Part shown: piece after piece, positions 1 through 10,507 of the stretch
Numbering within the stretch: the stretch's first letter is position 1
Layout of the letters: every line of letters begins with the position of its first letter
Assembly: GCF_023091745.1 (NCBI RefSeq)
Contig: NC_068912.1
Coordinates: 53,994,567 to 54,058,566 of the forward strand
Source of the DNA: Budorcas taxicolor
Lineage: Eukaryota > Chordata > Mammalia > Artiodactyla > Bovidae
Direction of reading: 5' to 3'
Length of the DNA stretch: 64,000 bases
Notes under the pieces: model-generated
Database searches by the model: none
The model's input: the letters and a program-made list of their open reading frames with translations, nothing else
Told to the model about the DNA's origin: nothing
Made by a program: the position numbers and the translations under genes

Positions 1-284
1 CATTAAACACAGAAGATGTTTAAAGTAAACACTGCTACTCACTCATCCCCCAAAACAAGTAGTGGTTCCATACCTGGTGCTTCTTCAGCATTGAGGGAGT
101 GCTGAGTGCTGTACCGCTTCTATTAAACTGCATCATCAAGAGCTGGTCAGATGCCTTTCTGCCTCTCACTGTGAGCTCTTAGAAGAGTTCACGTGCAAGA
201 CAGGGGCTAACACACAAGATTCTCAGTAACTGTCGGCCGAATGGAGAAAGGTGGTGGAAGGTAGAAAGGAGAAGGCTCCTATTT
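1..284. other. Unassigned non-coding sequence
   Basis: Mixed-composition sequence with no recognisable repeat, RNA gene or coding frame. Confidence 0.5.
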
Positions 285-430
285 AATGTGCATTTAGTGA
301 GGTAGGTATTATGGTCTCAACTCTAATGGTGGGAAAGGTGAGAATGGGAAGAAGAAGCTTGCTCAAGCTCAAGCTCACAAAGTGAAGCCAGAATTCACAC
401 CAGCTCTGACTAAGAGCCATCTGCTACACC
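285..430 (-). repeat. MIR SINE relic
   Basis: Diverged reverse-strand MIR: a 'gaggtaggtattatggtc' segment, then a 'gctcaagctcacaaagtgaagccagaattcac' type segment (shown in pieces), ending near a 'gagccatctgctacacc' motif typical of the tRNA-like head read backwards. Mammal-wide age. Confidence 0.55.
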
Positions 431-810
431 GCCTCCCCAGTGAGCTATGTTAAAAGGAGTTTTATATAGAATGTGATAATGCTTTAAAAAAAAAAAACAC
501 CTACAATCTATCTTTTAGAGAAACTGAAAGACACAATCTAAAAATTAGATCTGTAAAGTTTTCCTGTTCATTACTCAGTATTCCATCCAGTGAAACAGAA
601 TCACCAACTGCTCCCTCCATCCTGCTTGCCTCTATTAAGTAATTAAGATCAGCATGACAGCCACCAGAGCAGGCACGTACATCCTGCTGCCACAGCCTCT
701 TATAGAGAAACATGCACTCATCCCTGTAATGACAAGAGGAGTAACCCAAGTTTCATCTGTATTTAAATGATGTTTTACATGGCGTTTCTTCCTGGTCTTC
801 CTATTAAAAT
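431..810. other. Unassigned sequence with a poly(A) tract
   Basis: No gene seen. A short A-run lies near 486-497. Short open frames on the minus strand have no recognisable content. Confidence 0.5.
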
Positions 811-1025
811 GAGGTGGCTCAGTAGTAAATAATCTGCCTGCCAATGCAGGAGACATAAGAGACGTGGGGGTTCAATCCCTGGGTGGGGAAGATCTCCTGG
901 AAGAGGCAATAGCAACCCACACTCCAGTATTCTTGCCTGGAAAATCCCAAGGATAGAGGATTTCAGAGGGCTACAGGCGATGGGGTCACAGAGTTGGACA
1001 TGACTTATCAACTAAAACAACAAAA
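811..1025 (+). mobile_element. Bov-tA SINE
   Basis: Plus-strand ruminant tRNA-Glu-derived SINE. The order is diagnostic: 'ggtggctcagtagtaaa' head, 'gcctgccaatgcaggaga', a box-B-like 'ggttcaatccctgggt', 'ccagtattcttgcctgg', 'ggggtcacagagttgga' and an 'aactaaaacaacaaa' tail. The extreme 5' end is degraded. Confidence 0.92.
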
Positions 1026-1147
1026 TAAATGTATGCCATAACATCTAAATATGACCTTTCTGAATGACTTAATAAAGAAGTATTGCATGTCTTAATCTGT
1101 TAGTTGCTTTGTTAGGCCTAGTTCTTACCTGACACCCTTATGAGGAA

Positions 1148-1345
1148 GGGAGTGTAGCAGAATGGTTAAGATCAAGTTCTGTGTCATTTACCACCTGCTT
1201 GATCTAAATAAACTAAGTATCAGTTTTCTCATCTGCAAAATAATGACAATAAGAATTAAATGTTTTAAGAATTAAATGAGGTAACTATAAAAATCAAATG
1301 CTTAGCATAGCAGGAGGTTTGAAGGAAATGCTCAAAAGTGGTAAT
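1148..1345 (+). repeat. MIR SINE relic
   Basis: Plus-strand MIR. 'gtgtagcagaatggttaag' matches the head, 'cagttttctcatctgcaaaa' the conserved core, and 'aattaaatgaggtaac' with 'atgcttagcatagcagg' the tail. Old mammalian SINE. Confidence 0.8.
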
Positions 1346-1859
1346 TTACGAACTAATAGGTATATCTAAAACAAATTCTTTAAAGGTTGCCTTTAAAGCA
1401 TTACCCTCTGGTAAAGAGAAACCAGACTGCATGTTAGGGAGTTTGGTTCTCCACCCAAGTTAGTGATTTCCATGCCAGATTTTGCAATATATCACATGAC
1501 TTCAGTTACTATGAAGTGTTGTGAAATATAAATATAAATGTAACTTACCTCAATTATTTAATATATGACACATAGGGAAAACCAGGTATTGTGAAGCCAA
1601 AACAACCCAGGGCGATGCAACATTTTTAAAAAGTTAACCTGTCCAAGTAACCTCCACTTTTATGCCTATCTTTCCAATCAAGGTTCATGCTGCAGACAAG
1701 TCAGATACAGCTAATGTCACCCAAGGCCATGTTTTAAAGTCTATAATCACAGATGCACACCAATGTGAATATATTTTATGCCACAGAACTATACACTTTA
1801 AAATGGTTAAAACTGTACATTTTATGTTATATATATTTTACCACCAAAAAAAAAAAAAT
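1346..1859. other. Unassigned non-coding sequence
   Basis: AT-rich sequence without a recognisable gene or repeat. A frame opening at 1662 runs into the following SINE and is not credible as coding. Confidence 0.5.
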
Positions 1860-1871
1860 CTCTCATGTAAA

Positions 1872-2101
1872 GAAAGTGAAAAGAAAGTGAAGTCGCTTGG
1901 TTGTGTCCGACTCTGCGATCCTGTGGACTGGACCCTGTGGACTGTAGCCCACCAGGCTCCTCCCTCCAGGGGATCTCCAGGCAAGAATACTGCAGTGGGT
2001 TGCTATTTCCTTCTCCAGGGAATCTTCCTGACGCAGGGATTGAACCCGGGTCTCCCACATTGCAGGATGACACTTTAATCTCTGAGTCACCAGGAAAGCC
2101 C
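1872..2101 (-). mobile_element. Bov-tA SINE with target-site duplication
   Basis: Minus-strand Bov-tA: reversed tail and 'gtgtccgactctgcgat' first, reversed head 'ccaccaggaaagcccc'-type last. A perfect 12-bp direct repeat, ctctcatgtaaa, flanks it at 1860-1871 and 2102-2113, so both insertion ends are preserved. Confidence 0.95.
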
Positions 2102-2132
2102 CTCTCATGTAAAACAGGAAAACTATTCTGCT

Positions 2133-2270
2133 TCATTTTTTTTTTTTTTTCCTTCTTGGCCATGCCTCACAGCTTGCAGGATCTTAGTTCCCAGAACAGG
2201 GATTGAACCTACACCTCTGGCTATGAAAGCATGGGGTCCTAACTACTGGACCACCAGGGAATTCCCCTGC
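2133..2270 (-). mobile_element. CHR-type tRNA-Glu SINE
   Basis: Begins with a T-run (reversed A tail), then 'cttggccatgcctcac', 'ggatcttagttccc', 'cagggattgaacc' and 'ggaccaccagggaattccc'. This is the reverse of the CHR-2 consensus, a SINE shared by ruminants, hippos and whales. Confidence 0.9.
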
Positions 2271-3179
2271 TTTAAAATGAGCATAAATGGATTACACAAA
2301 TGAAATATATAGCAGGCCTCCATGTACCAGAAAACATAACACATAAAAATATACTTATACTGTGTCAAATTTGCTTTGTCCATTATTCACAAATTATTAT
2401 AACACTAAATATTTCATTATGAATTTTTTGGTTATTTTTAATTAGAAATATTTGAGTGGGGGAGATATGATCTCATTAATTTGTCCAGAAAAGGCATGGG
2501 TCTCTTTTATACTAAACAGCCTTATATGAAGAAGCTAAGACATTCAAAAATCTTCTAGTGACTAGTTAGGTAAACACACACATATGGGATCTTTTTTATT
2601 TTTTTTCTCCTATAAGAAATGAAGAACCCACATGTTTATAAAAATCATTAATAACTTATGATGAATTTGGAAAGTATTTGATCCTCCTGTTAATCTTCTT
2701 TTATTAATAGGTCAGTTCAGCAAAAAGCATCTAGGATAGCCTTATAGGGTGTGAGGCAGGGTGGAGGGAGAGGTTGGTGCTAAGGTGGAGAGATTGCATG
2801 TGTGTGTGTTTGTGTGTGGAAGTGGTTAGAGAAGATTCACCATAATCCTTTGCCTCAGTGATAGCAGACATACTTATTGGGCTCTTAAGAGTGGTCAATC
2901 AATCAATCCTTGAGGTTTTCATAACAACACACAATTTTGTAGGACTGCCTTGTTACTTCCTTGGTCTCTGCATTATGTGTGGCAGAAATAGCCATTCAAG
3001 GCCTGAGAGAGTAAAGGTAATGGTCCATATCAAATGAGAGCCAATTTAAAATAAGAAATAGCTGCTCTGCCTCTCTACAGGGCTATATTGAAGAAGGATG
3101 AGGGGGATGTAGTAATTAGATGGATGTTTAAATGAAGGAAAGTAACCATCACCATGGCATAGGGAAGAATTAAGACTCT
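2271..3179. other. Unassigned sequence with a short TG tract
   Basis: No gene or clear repeat family. An interrupted (TG)n run is at about 2797-2820. Confidence 0.5.
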
Positions 3180-3330
3180 GAGGCATCGTGCCCTAACAGA
3201 AAGAATCCCTGACTAGGTATGGGAAAACCCAATTTCTACTCTTTACTTTATATCTAACTGATCATATATTAGACAAGTCATCTCACCTCATCTGACCTGA
3301 CTTCCCTCACTTGTCATGTTACAGAGCCAA
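3180..3330 (+). repeat. Possible MIR-like relic
   Basis: 'acaagtcatctcacctcatctg', given here as 'caagtcatctcacctc', followed by a 'cttccctcacttgtcatg'-like stretch resembles the diverged MIR 'cctctgtgcctcagtttcctcatctg' core. Weak. Confidence 0.35.
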
Positions 3331-3349
3331 ATGACAGACCCTCCACTCC

Positions 3350-3374
3350 CAGCATTCCAGCATTCCAGCATCCT
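3350..3374. repeat. Short tandem repeat of an 8-mer
   Basis: Three head-to-tail copies of ccagcatt, the last imperfect. Confidence 0.6.
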
Positions 3375-3879
3375 GTGAGCTGACTGACTGAAGCTGGAGC
3401 TAAGTGAGACCTAATCTGAAAAGACAACTTTGGAGGCATGAGAGTGAAGCAGGGCTTTAAGAGAAGAAAGCGATATGACCAGGAAAAGCATTAACCTGAA
3501 GGTAAATGCTGTGTTTTCTTAGAAAGAGAGTACACTGAATGGTATGCAATTAGAAACTAATAAATTGGTCTTGCCAAAATGAGAGGAAAAGTGGGTCACT
3601 GCAAGAAAGGAAGGTCATCAGATCAAGCATATGATGAAAGCATTGATTTTTAATTGAGCTAGAAAGGTAAGTGGGAACCATGGAAGGGTCCTAACACCAC
3701 CATCCCTTAGGCAGCAGGGATTGCCAGGATTCAGTCCCTGGCCAGTAGCTTCTCTGTGCATGCATATGCTCTTCTGGGGGGACATCCTCTATTAAGAATC
3801 ATCCACATGTCCCTGCAGATAAATCCCAAACACTACACGACAAGCCCAGCTCCCTAATCCTAAACCACAGAATCACCTC
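3375..3879. other. Unassigned non-coding sequence
   Basis: No recognisable gene. Parts read like very old repeat (for example 'gcagggctttaagaga') but I cannot name a family. Confidence 0.4.
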
Positions 3880-4320
3880 CCCATTATCTTCCTGGCTACA
3901 CACAGAGACGTGTGGAAAATTGAAACTTAGCATGTCCCAAACTGAACCTGTCACTTCTTCTCAACACCCACATCAAACATGCTCTTCCTGAGTGCCTGAA
4001 TATTGGAAGCAACATTAACACTGATAGCTGAATGATGCTGAAGGTTGATGGCAACATCCAGAACTCTCATACCTAACCCCAAACCCTTTCCTCTATTCTC
4101 TGAAATAAATTGGTTCTTTTCTTAAACTATTCCCTTCTGCATCCCCGCTACCACTGCCTTGGATGAAGCCTGCCTCATCTTTGGGGAAGACAGCTGGAAA
4201 AGCCTCCTTTCTTGACTTCCTTAGTTCCAATTCCATACTGTAGCTAGAGACCTCTTTTTAAAACATATCATCTCCTGATTTGGTTATTTGTCATAATGTC
4301 TCAGGGGGGTGGGAGGGAAG
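3880..4320 (+). repeat. L2 LINE 3' region relic
   Basis: Resembles the L2 3' portion: 'cttagcatgtcccaaactga' near the start and 'gagacctctttttaaaac' with 'atatcatctcctgatttgg' near the end match in order the phrases about compounds 'acatgtccaaaactgaa' and 'gatcttttaaaaac' of that family. Highly diverged. Confidence 0.5.
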
Positions 4321-5174
4321 CTGGCAATAGAACAGCATGGAAAGGAGAGCCATCCAGCCCTTTCTGTGGTTTTACTAGCTCTTGCTATTTCCTTCCCCAA
4401 AGGCTGGGCAGCCTGGACCTTATTCTGCGGTCACCAGTCACTTGAGAACAGGTGTTGCTCTGTGAATGTTCTGGAGCTGCTTTAGGTGCCTGCAAACTGC
4501 CCACGTTTTATTTATTCATATCTTTTGTTCCCCTAACCCTCCACTCCACCCACAAGTGAGAGTAGGAGGTTGGGGCTGGTTTTCTCTGCTCACAGTGGAA
4601 AATGTACACTGGAACAATTCCCAGGCCTGCCTCCACCGCCATCTGCAGGGGCTAAAGCAAACCACTCACTTAGTCCAGGCCACCATGTCCTACGCTTTGA
4701 AATAGGGCCAATCTATACTGCCCCCATGACTTGACAGTAGTGATAAAGAAACACTGCAGAAGCATGTTGCAATCAGTAAAGGTGTACATAAATGTAAAGG
4801 GGAACCCAGTAGAGAAAGCCAATTTTTTGCTGGTAAAGTAATTTTAGAGGAGGATGCTTCTGGCCTTAGAGCACTATCCTAAATTGAAACAAAACAGCCC
4901 ATGAAGTGAGCCTTATTTATACCACCTTGGTTCCAAGGAAACAAAACAGCAAATGTTACAAAGTCACTGACGCCCCCTCACATTGAAGTCCTGCTACAAA
5001 GTCAAAAAGAATTTTTTAAAAAGGCACAGGGGTCTGGGTAGAAATACCTGACCAAAACACAAAACTGCAATGGTCTCTTCACTGTGAGAAAACAATAACT
5101 CGAGTACATGGGTCTTCTCCAAATTCACCTTGCAATAATGGACTGAAAACGGGCCATTCATACTGTCAACTAGG
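4321..5174. other. Unassigned non-coding sequence
   Basis: No repeat family recognised. A 79-codon frame at 4466-4705 has no domain, signal peptide or known motif and is treated as chance. Confidence 0.45.
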
Positions 5175-5243
5175 GATGAAAGAGAGAGAGAGGAAGGAAG
5201 GAAGGAAAGAAAGAAGGAAGAAAGAAAGAAAAAGAAAAAAAAT
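5175..5243. repeat. Purine-only microsatellite (GGAA/GAAA)
   Basis: About 65 bp of uninterrupted A/G on the plus strand: GA dinucleotides, then GGAA, then GAAA units, then A-rich. The minus-strand frame through it encodes only Phe/Ser/Leu runs. Confidence 0.9.
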
Positions 5244-5629
5244 AACATCCACAATCTCTGGTTCACAATGCCAAAGAAGTGCAGCCATGCCTGTCTGCCC
5301 AACCCAGAGGCCTTTTAAAACATTCTATCAGCCAAGACTGCTTATCTCTTTTGGCTCCTGTTTTCCCTGGAAAGTGTGGGAAGTAAAGGATTGAGCAAGA
5401 GCATTAAGAGAGAAGTAGGTCAGTTTTGAAAAGCAAGCTCTTATATCATCTACTTTTCAGAGGTTAAAAAGTCCACCTTCACCTTGGTGTTAAATCAGTG
5501 CTTCCTATATGCAACCCTGGTTAACGGCTGCTGGTGCTCAAAAACACTGGTTTCCATTCGCTCCTCTGCTAGAGCAGAGAAATGTCTGGTTTCCATTCAG
5601 GGTAAACATAGTGAGTTGTCTTTTTCTGA
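5244..5629. other. Unassigned non-coding sequence
   Basis: No gene or repeat recognised. A 69-codon frame at 5484-5693 is unsupported. Confidence 0.45.
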
Positions 5630-6420
5630 CATTACCTTTTCTGACACCAACTGGGTAGCCTTCCACACAATCCTCTTCCAACACTTAGGTTAGTGCAAGA
5701 TTCCACAGGTTTATGTGTAGAGTCCCACAAGACGGCCCCTACTTTAGATGCCCGTCTTCAGTCCCAGAGACTCAGGTGATCCACACTTCTGTCTAACGTG
5801 AGTACAAATTCAGGGGTTCCCCCAACCCCCTCCTCAAGCTTGATAATTCACGACAATGATTCATAGAACTCAGGGAAACACTTTATGCTTACAAGGTTAT
5901 TGTAAAGGATACAACTCTGCAACAACCAAATGGAAGAGATGCACAGGGTGAGTATTTGATGGTGTGTGTGGGGAGGGTGGCGGAGGGTGTGAAGTTTTCA
6001 TGTACTAAGTATGACACCCTCCCAGAGCCTCAATATGTTCACTAATCTGGAAGCTCCCAGATTCTGTAGTCTAGGCATGTTTCTGGAAGTTTCACTACCT
6101 AGGCATGATTGATTAAATCACTGGCCACTGGCGATTAGAAATCTCTTGACACCCCCTCCTCCTTCCTCAGAGGTCAGTGGCTAGACTGAAAGTTCCAACC
6201 CTCTAATAACTTGGTTGATTTCTGTGGCAATCAGCCTCTATCTAGAAGCCACCCCAGAGTCACTCTATTTGCATAAACTAGGGTAGGGTTGAAAGGGGCT
6301 CATCCTGTGTAACAAAAGATCTTCTGTCAGGAAATTCCAAGGATTTTAGGAGCTCTGTGCTATACACTGAAGGCAAAGACCAAATATAGATGTATTTCTT
6401 ATTATACCACTCATGGCATC
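5630..6420 (-). repeat. Ancient LTR-like interspersed repeat, family uncertain
   Basis: About 790 bp that I recognise as a widespread old mammalian repeat read in reverse: 'gtcccacaagacggccc', 'gataattcacgacaatgatt', 'gtaaaggatacaactctgc', 'ccaaatggaagagatgcac', 'gcatgattgattaaatca', 'gaaagttccaaccctcta', 'gaaattccaaggatttta', 'tttcttattataccac'. It looks like a solo LTR or retroviral-like fragment. No gag, pol or env frame is visible. Subfamily not assigned. Confidence 0.5.
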
Positions 6421-6589
6421 ACATTGCGTGAGAAGAGTCTTACAGAAGGGCTAAATCTTATTCAAAACAGTTGCAGTCTGAAACAGTGCCAAGTGGTCCA
6501 GTAAGAAAGTCAGGTTCACCTTCAAGGCCCAAACAGAGCAAGCAGTCACTTAAGCCATGGATGTCCTGAGTTAATGACTTAGAGAATTT

Positions 6590-6815
6590 ACTTCTTAAGG
6601 GAAACCTTTGACCAGGACCTTCACATCTGGCTTTTCCAGTTTTCTATTCCTTGCTTTCACAGCATTTATTACACACCTTTATGTAATCACTCAACTGAGT
6701 TTTATTTCTCTTCAACTAAAACGATAAGCTCTAGGAGGTCTGGTCTACCTGTCTCATGCTCATCATTGTATGCCCAGGGCTTAGCAGGCAGAACTGCCAT
6801 TAAATATTAAATAAA
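6590..6815 (+). repeat. L2 LINE 3' end relic
   Basis: Typical L2 ending: 'acgataagctctaggagg', 'catcattgtatgcccagg' and 'taaatattaaataaacatt', preceded by a 'ttccttgctttcacagcat' segment. Confidence 0.65.
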
Positions 6816-7689
6816 CATTAAAATAATTAAAATGAGAACCTCCCCTCCTCCTTGCTTGAAGCAAAAACCAGAACCATTTCCTACAAACACTGCGTCATCT
6901 AATCTTCAAATCAACAGAATCCTTTAGGAAATTAAGTCTATATTCTAGCCCTGTCAGCAGAGAAAAGAGGTTTAGTTTAGGCATGGCCTTAAGAATAATT
7001 TGAGGCAGCTCTGGGGTTACTGAGGTGATAAAAGGAGGGTCAGACTTCTAAAAGAACCCATGAAGGACTGAAATAACAGCAATCAGGTAGGTCATCCCCA
7101 TTCCAAAGAAGGGGAGTGGTAGGGTTTCCACACACTGGCTTGGCTTTGGGCTTCAGAACTCAGAGGACTCTGTGGCTTCATGTGGTATTTTTTAGCAAAG
7201 GAGAGAAACCATGCTCTCTGAAAGTTTAGAGTTGTGATGGCTTCCAGGAAATAAAAGCCACACTCTCTGTCTGGAAGTTTAATACATGACTTCTAAATCA
7301 GGGTGGGGCTTTGCCTGGCTCAGTGACAAATTCAGCAGCACGACAGGTATCATCTTTGGTCAGTGACCTGGGTTTCTCCTCTGTGCACAGCACATGAATC
7401 TACTATTATTTCTCAGCAACAGACTTGAAAGTAGAAAGATTGTACCAAGAAAGCTAATGGTGTCTTTTTTTCCTATCTCTATTTTTTCCCCCTTAATCCA
7501 TACACAATAAATAACATTTTTCTATTTCCACCCGACAACATCACACATTTCTATTGTGGAAAGTCTTTACTCATTGAAGGAAGACAACAACAAAGTCACC
7601 GTCAGTTGAACAGAGACAGAAATGAAGAGGGTCCTATGTGCCACCAACTTGGTCCCAGCCAGAGATGGGGTTCAGAGAGTGTCGGAGGA
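6816..7689. other. Unassigned non-coding sequence
   Basis: No gene, RNA or clear repeat recognised. Confidence 0.45.
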
Positions 7690-8020
7690 CTGTCACATCT
7701 TTCATTCACTAGGTATCCTCAACAATCATGACCTAGCCTCTACTGGGTGCAAAGCATCATCCCAGGTGCTGAAGGGGACAGAAAGGTGTCAGACTCAAGA
7801 CACGAACTTCGAAAGGAGCTTATGCTTTGGTAAATAAAGCATGAATACAAGATCAAACAAACGGATTACATAGTTGTGTTTTAAGGTAATATATACTAAG
7901 GAAATAATAGTCATTGCACAAGATTTATGAGTTGGACCAAGAAAAATGCCCAGGATTTATATGAATGGCAGGTAATGGGATGAGGGATAGAAGGGAGGAT
8001 TAATAAGGGGCTCATAATAT
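7690..8020 (+). repeat. Old L2/MIR-class relic, family uncertain
   Basis: 'tctactgggtgcaaagcat' followed by 'ggtgctgaaggggacag' and 'aaaggagcttatgctttgg' follows the order of a common old mammalian repeat. A 71-codon frame at 7622-7837 lies within and is not credible. Confidence 0.35.
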
Positions 8021-8240
8021 TTTATGTGAAGGGATGGGGAACAAATAAAAAGGCAAAAGGATATTTCAGAAGTTAGTGAAGAGACTGGAGTGGATTTTAG
8101 TTAGGATGGAGTGGAATTTTTGAGACAACAATAATGGAGATGAGTGTAAAGTAGATTAGGGTTAAATATTAAAGTCTAGATTGTCAGGCTAAGAATTTTT
8201 CAAGATGCATTTCAGCCCTTGGTATGTAACAGGCACCTGA

Positions 8241-8320
8241 GAAATAATTGCTTTGGGATACAAATATCACTTTTAGAATTAATAGTCAAGTATTTTTATG
8301 AGAGCAGAAAGGAATTTAGA
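8241..8320 (+). repeat. Diverged direct repeat, copy 1
   Basis: Shares 'acttttagaatta' and roughly 80% of a 60-80 bp stretch with 8867-8958. Either a local duplication or two copies of an unnamed old repeat. Confidence 0.6.
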
Positions 8321-8699
8321 TTAGAACATACAGGCAATAGGAAACCATTGATGGCATGTGAGCAGAGGACTGATGGAAAAAAAACTTTAACGGCATATTA
8401 GTATATATTAGGGAAATTAATTTGAAAACATAAGGAACCATTCATTGGAAAGGATTTGAGGATGAGAGCAGTAAGCCTAAATCTGTATTAGGGTATACAT
8501 CATGTCACCTTGTCAAATAAACCATATTGGGACTTTGAAATACCAAGTAGAAAAGCAGTTATGTTTAAAATTATTAAGCTTTCAGATTAGCCAGTAAAAT
8601 GATGCAACTGGACATTTTAGATTTTGAGGGGACAGAGTTTTCCTAAAAGTCATACTTGATGTTTTCAAAAGAGAAAAGTATTTGATTAGTTTCTGTTGT

Positions 8700-8822
8700 T
8701 GTTATTACTGTTTTGCTGCATCAAGCAGCACGTAGGGATCTTAGGTTCTGGACCAGGGATTGAATCCAGGCCCCCTGCAGTGGAAGCATGGAGTCTCAAC
8801 CATAGGATTGCCAGGAAAATTC
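8700..8822 (-). mobile_element. CHR-type tRNA-Glu SINE
   Basis: Reversed CHR-2: 'cagcacgtagggatctta', 'ggaccagggattgaatcc', 'gtggaagcatggagtct', 'attgccaggaaaattcc'. It sits between the two direct-repeat copies. Confidence 0.85.
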
Positions 8823-8866
8823 CTGATTAGTTTCTCTACACTAGATGGTACTTGAATACTTTGGTA

Positions 8867-8958
8867 GAAATTAGATGCTTTGAGATAAAAATAATACTTT
8901 TAGAATTAGTAGCCAAATATTTCATGCAATGTTATAACAGAGAAGAACAGTCATTTAA
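8867..8958 (+). repeat. Diverged direct repeat, copy 2
   Basis: Second copy of the 8241-8320 segment, about 630 bp downstream, with small indels. Confidence 0.6.
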
Positions 8959-8959
8959 A

Positions 8960-8985
8960 ACACACACACACACACACACACACAT
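8960..8985. repeat. (CA)n microsatellite
   Basis: About 12 uninterrupted CA units. Confidence 0.95.
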
Positions 8986-9221
8986 AATGGTGCCAGATAC
9001 ACAAGTGTTCATGTTAGACATGCCCGAGGCAAGCCATCCACCCAAGAGTATACTGGGCTTTTCTTCTGGAGAAATCGTTAGGCATTATGTCACTCACCAT
9101 GCAATCAAATCTGTTTAAAATCAAGTTACAATTACTCTAATTATGGGCCAACATTTCCTTTGTTTCACAACTGGTGCCTAATCAAACAGTTCTGTAGACT
9201 TTACCACAAGGTAACTTAATT

Positions 9222-9468
9222 GGAACTCCAGTACTTTGGCCACCTCATGCGAAGAGTTGACTCATTGGAAAAGACTCTGATGCTGGGAGGGATTGGGGGT
9301 CGGAGGAGAAGGGGATGACAGAGGATGAGATGGCTGGATGGCATCACCGACTCGATGGACGTGAGTTTGAGTGTACTCCGGGAGTCGGTGATGGACAGGG
9401 AGGCCTGGCGTGCTGCGATTCATGGGGTCGCAAAGAGTCGGACACGACTGAGCAACTGAACTGAACTG
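9222..9468 (+). mobile_element. BovB LINE 3' end, 5'-truncated, with TSD
   Basis: Only the last ~250 bp of BovB: 'actttggccacctcatgcg', 'gatggctggatggcatcac', 'ggacagggaggcctggcg' and a (CTGAA)n tail. The 9-bp repeat aacttaatt at 9213-9221 and 9469-9477 looks like the target-site duplication, though its first bases could belong to the tail. Confidence 0.93.
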
Positions 9469-9470
9469 AA

Positions 9471-9530
9471 CTTAATTAAATTCAGTGCCCAAAGAGATTT
9501 TTAAAAAATTAAATTCAGTGCCAAAAGTTT
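9471..9530 (+). repeat. Short direct duplication beside the BovB tail
   Basis: 'aattaaattcagtgcc' occurs twice, about 36 bp apart, directly after the BovB tail. Confidence 0.7.
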
Positions 9531-9739
9531 TCTTTACGTAACTGGTTTACCAGTTTAGGCATCAGAAATCTTATTTCTATAAAAATTACTACAGGAACTA
9601 AATCTAAACCAAATCAAAACATATCCATTAAAAACTATATTCTTCTTTCATAAACACTTTGTTTAAATATTCCCCAGCAACAGGCTTGTGTGGACAAACC
9701 AGGAAGTGAGAACAAATATGATCACGTTGTGAAAGCAGA

Positions 9740-9960
9740 GTAAGATGAAAGAATACATTTGGAATCTGCTGAAGCACTATTAAGATTCCATGTAAAAATT
9801 CATTCCTATGGAAACATCAATTTATATGAAGTTGTAATAGGAGGAATTGCAAAAGGAGAAGTCTTCATTTTGTTGTTTGGCAATTCCCCACAACCTCCTA
9901 TGCAAATGCCTTTTCCTGCAGCTGGGCTGGCTCATATGAAATGACACTCACCCACCTGCC
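9740..9960. other. Possible conserved non-coding element
   Basis: Non-repeat stretch of moderate complexity with a perfect octamer ATGCAAAT at 9900-9907, the POU-homeodomain consensus. A 61-codon open frame crosses it (9759-9944) without recognisable content. No conservation data are available. Confidence 0.2.
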
Positions 9961-10010
9961 TGGTGAATGGAGGGTTAAGCTATCATTTTCATGATACAAA
10001 GTCAGTCCTA

Positions 10011-10031
10011 AAAGCAAAACAAAACAAAACA
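10011..10031. repeat. (AAAAC)n microsatellite
   Basis: About four AAAAC units. Confidence 0.8.
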
Positions 10032-10507
10032 ATCGCAGTCTTTAATGACCTACTTTGGAGAAATGTGCCTTTTGCTTCTAAGGTAACAAGCAAATCCCAT
10101 TCCTCCTAATGGTTTTGCCGAGATTTCTGTCATTCCTTGTGATTTACTTTAAATGATAACTCCTTAAAAATAGGAACCATATTTTACTGTTTGATCAGTT
10201 TGTTTTTTCACTGAGTATGAAGACTCAGTGACCCAGACATAACAAGAGTTATATGTATCTAATGATTATTTTTATTGTTCAAGAAAAGTGTTATCAAACA
10301 AGACTTGTCACAGATCACATTCCCCTACCAAGCAGAATCATAAGCACCTGCACTCAGAACTTTTCCTTCATTCCTAGAGGTCTGCCTTGTGGAAGAGGCA
10401 GCTGGAAGATACCTGTGCAAAAGCAGAAGGAATTCCCCACTTACTGACAGCGACTTTTATTCTTATTTTTAATTTTAAGCAGGATTTGACTAAGTTTACT
10501 ATAAAAG
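10032..10507. other. Unassigned non-coding sequence
   Basis: No gene or named repeat recognised. Confidence 0.45.

Noticed and set aside
811..1025. tRNA-like box A/B sequences in Bov-tA and CHR copies as tRNA genes
   Set aside because: They are SINE heads derived from tRNA-Glu, embedded in SINE bodies with tails and TSDs. No intact cloverleaf tRNA gene was seen.
4466..4705. 79-codon frame as a small gene
   Set aside because: No signal peptide, domain, conserved motif or splice context.
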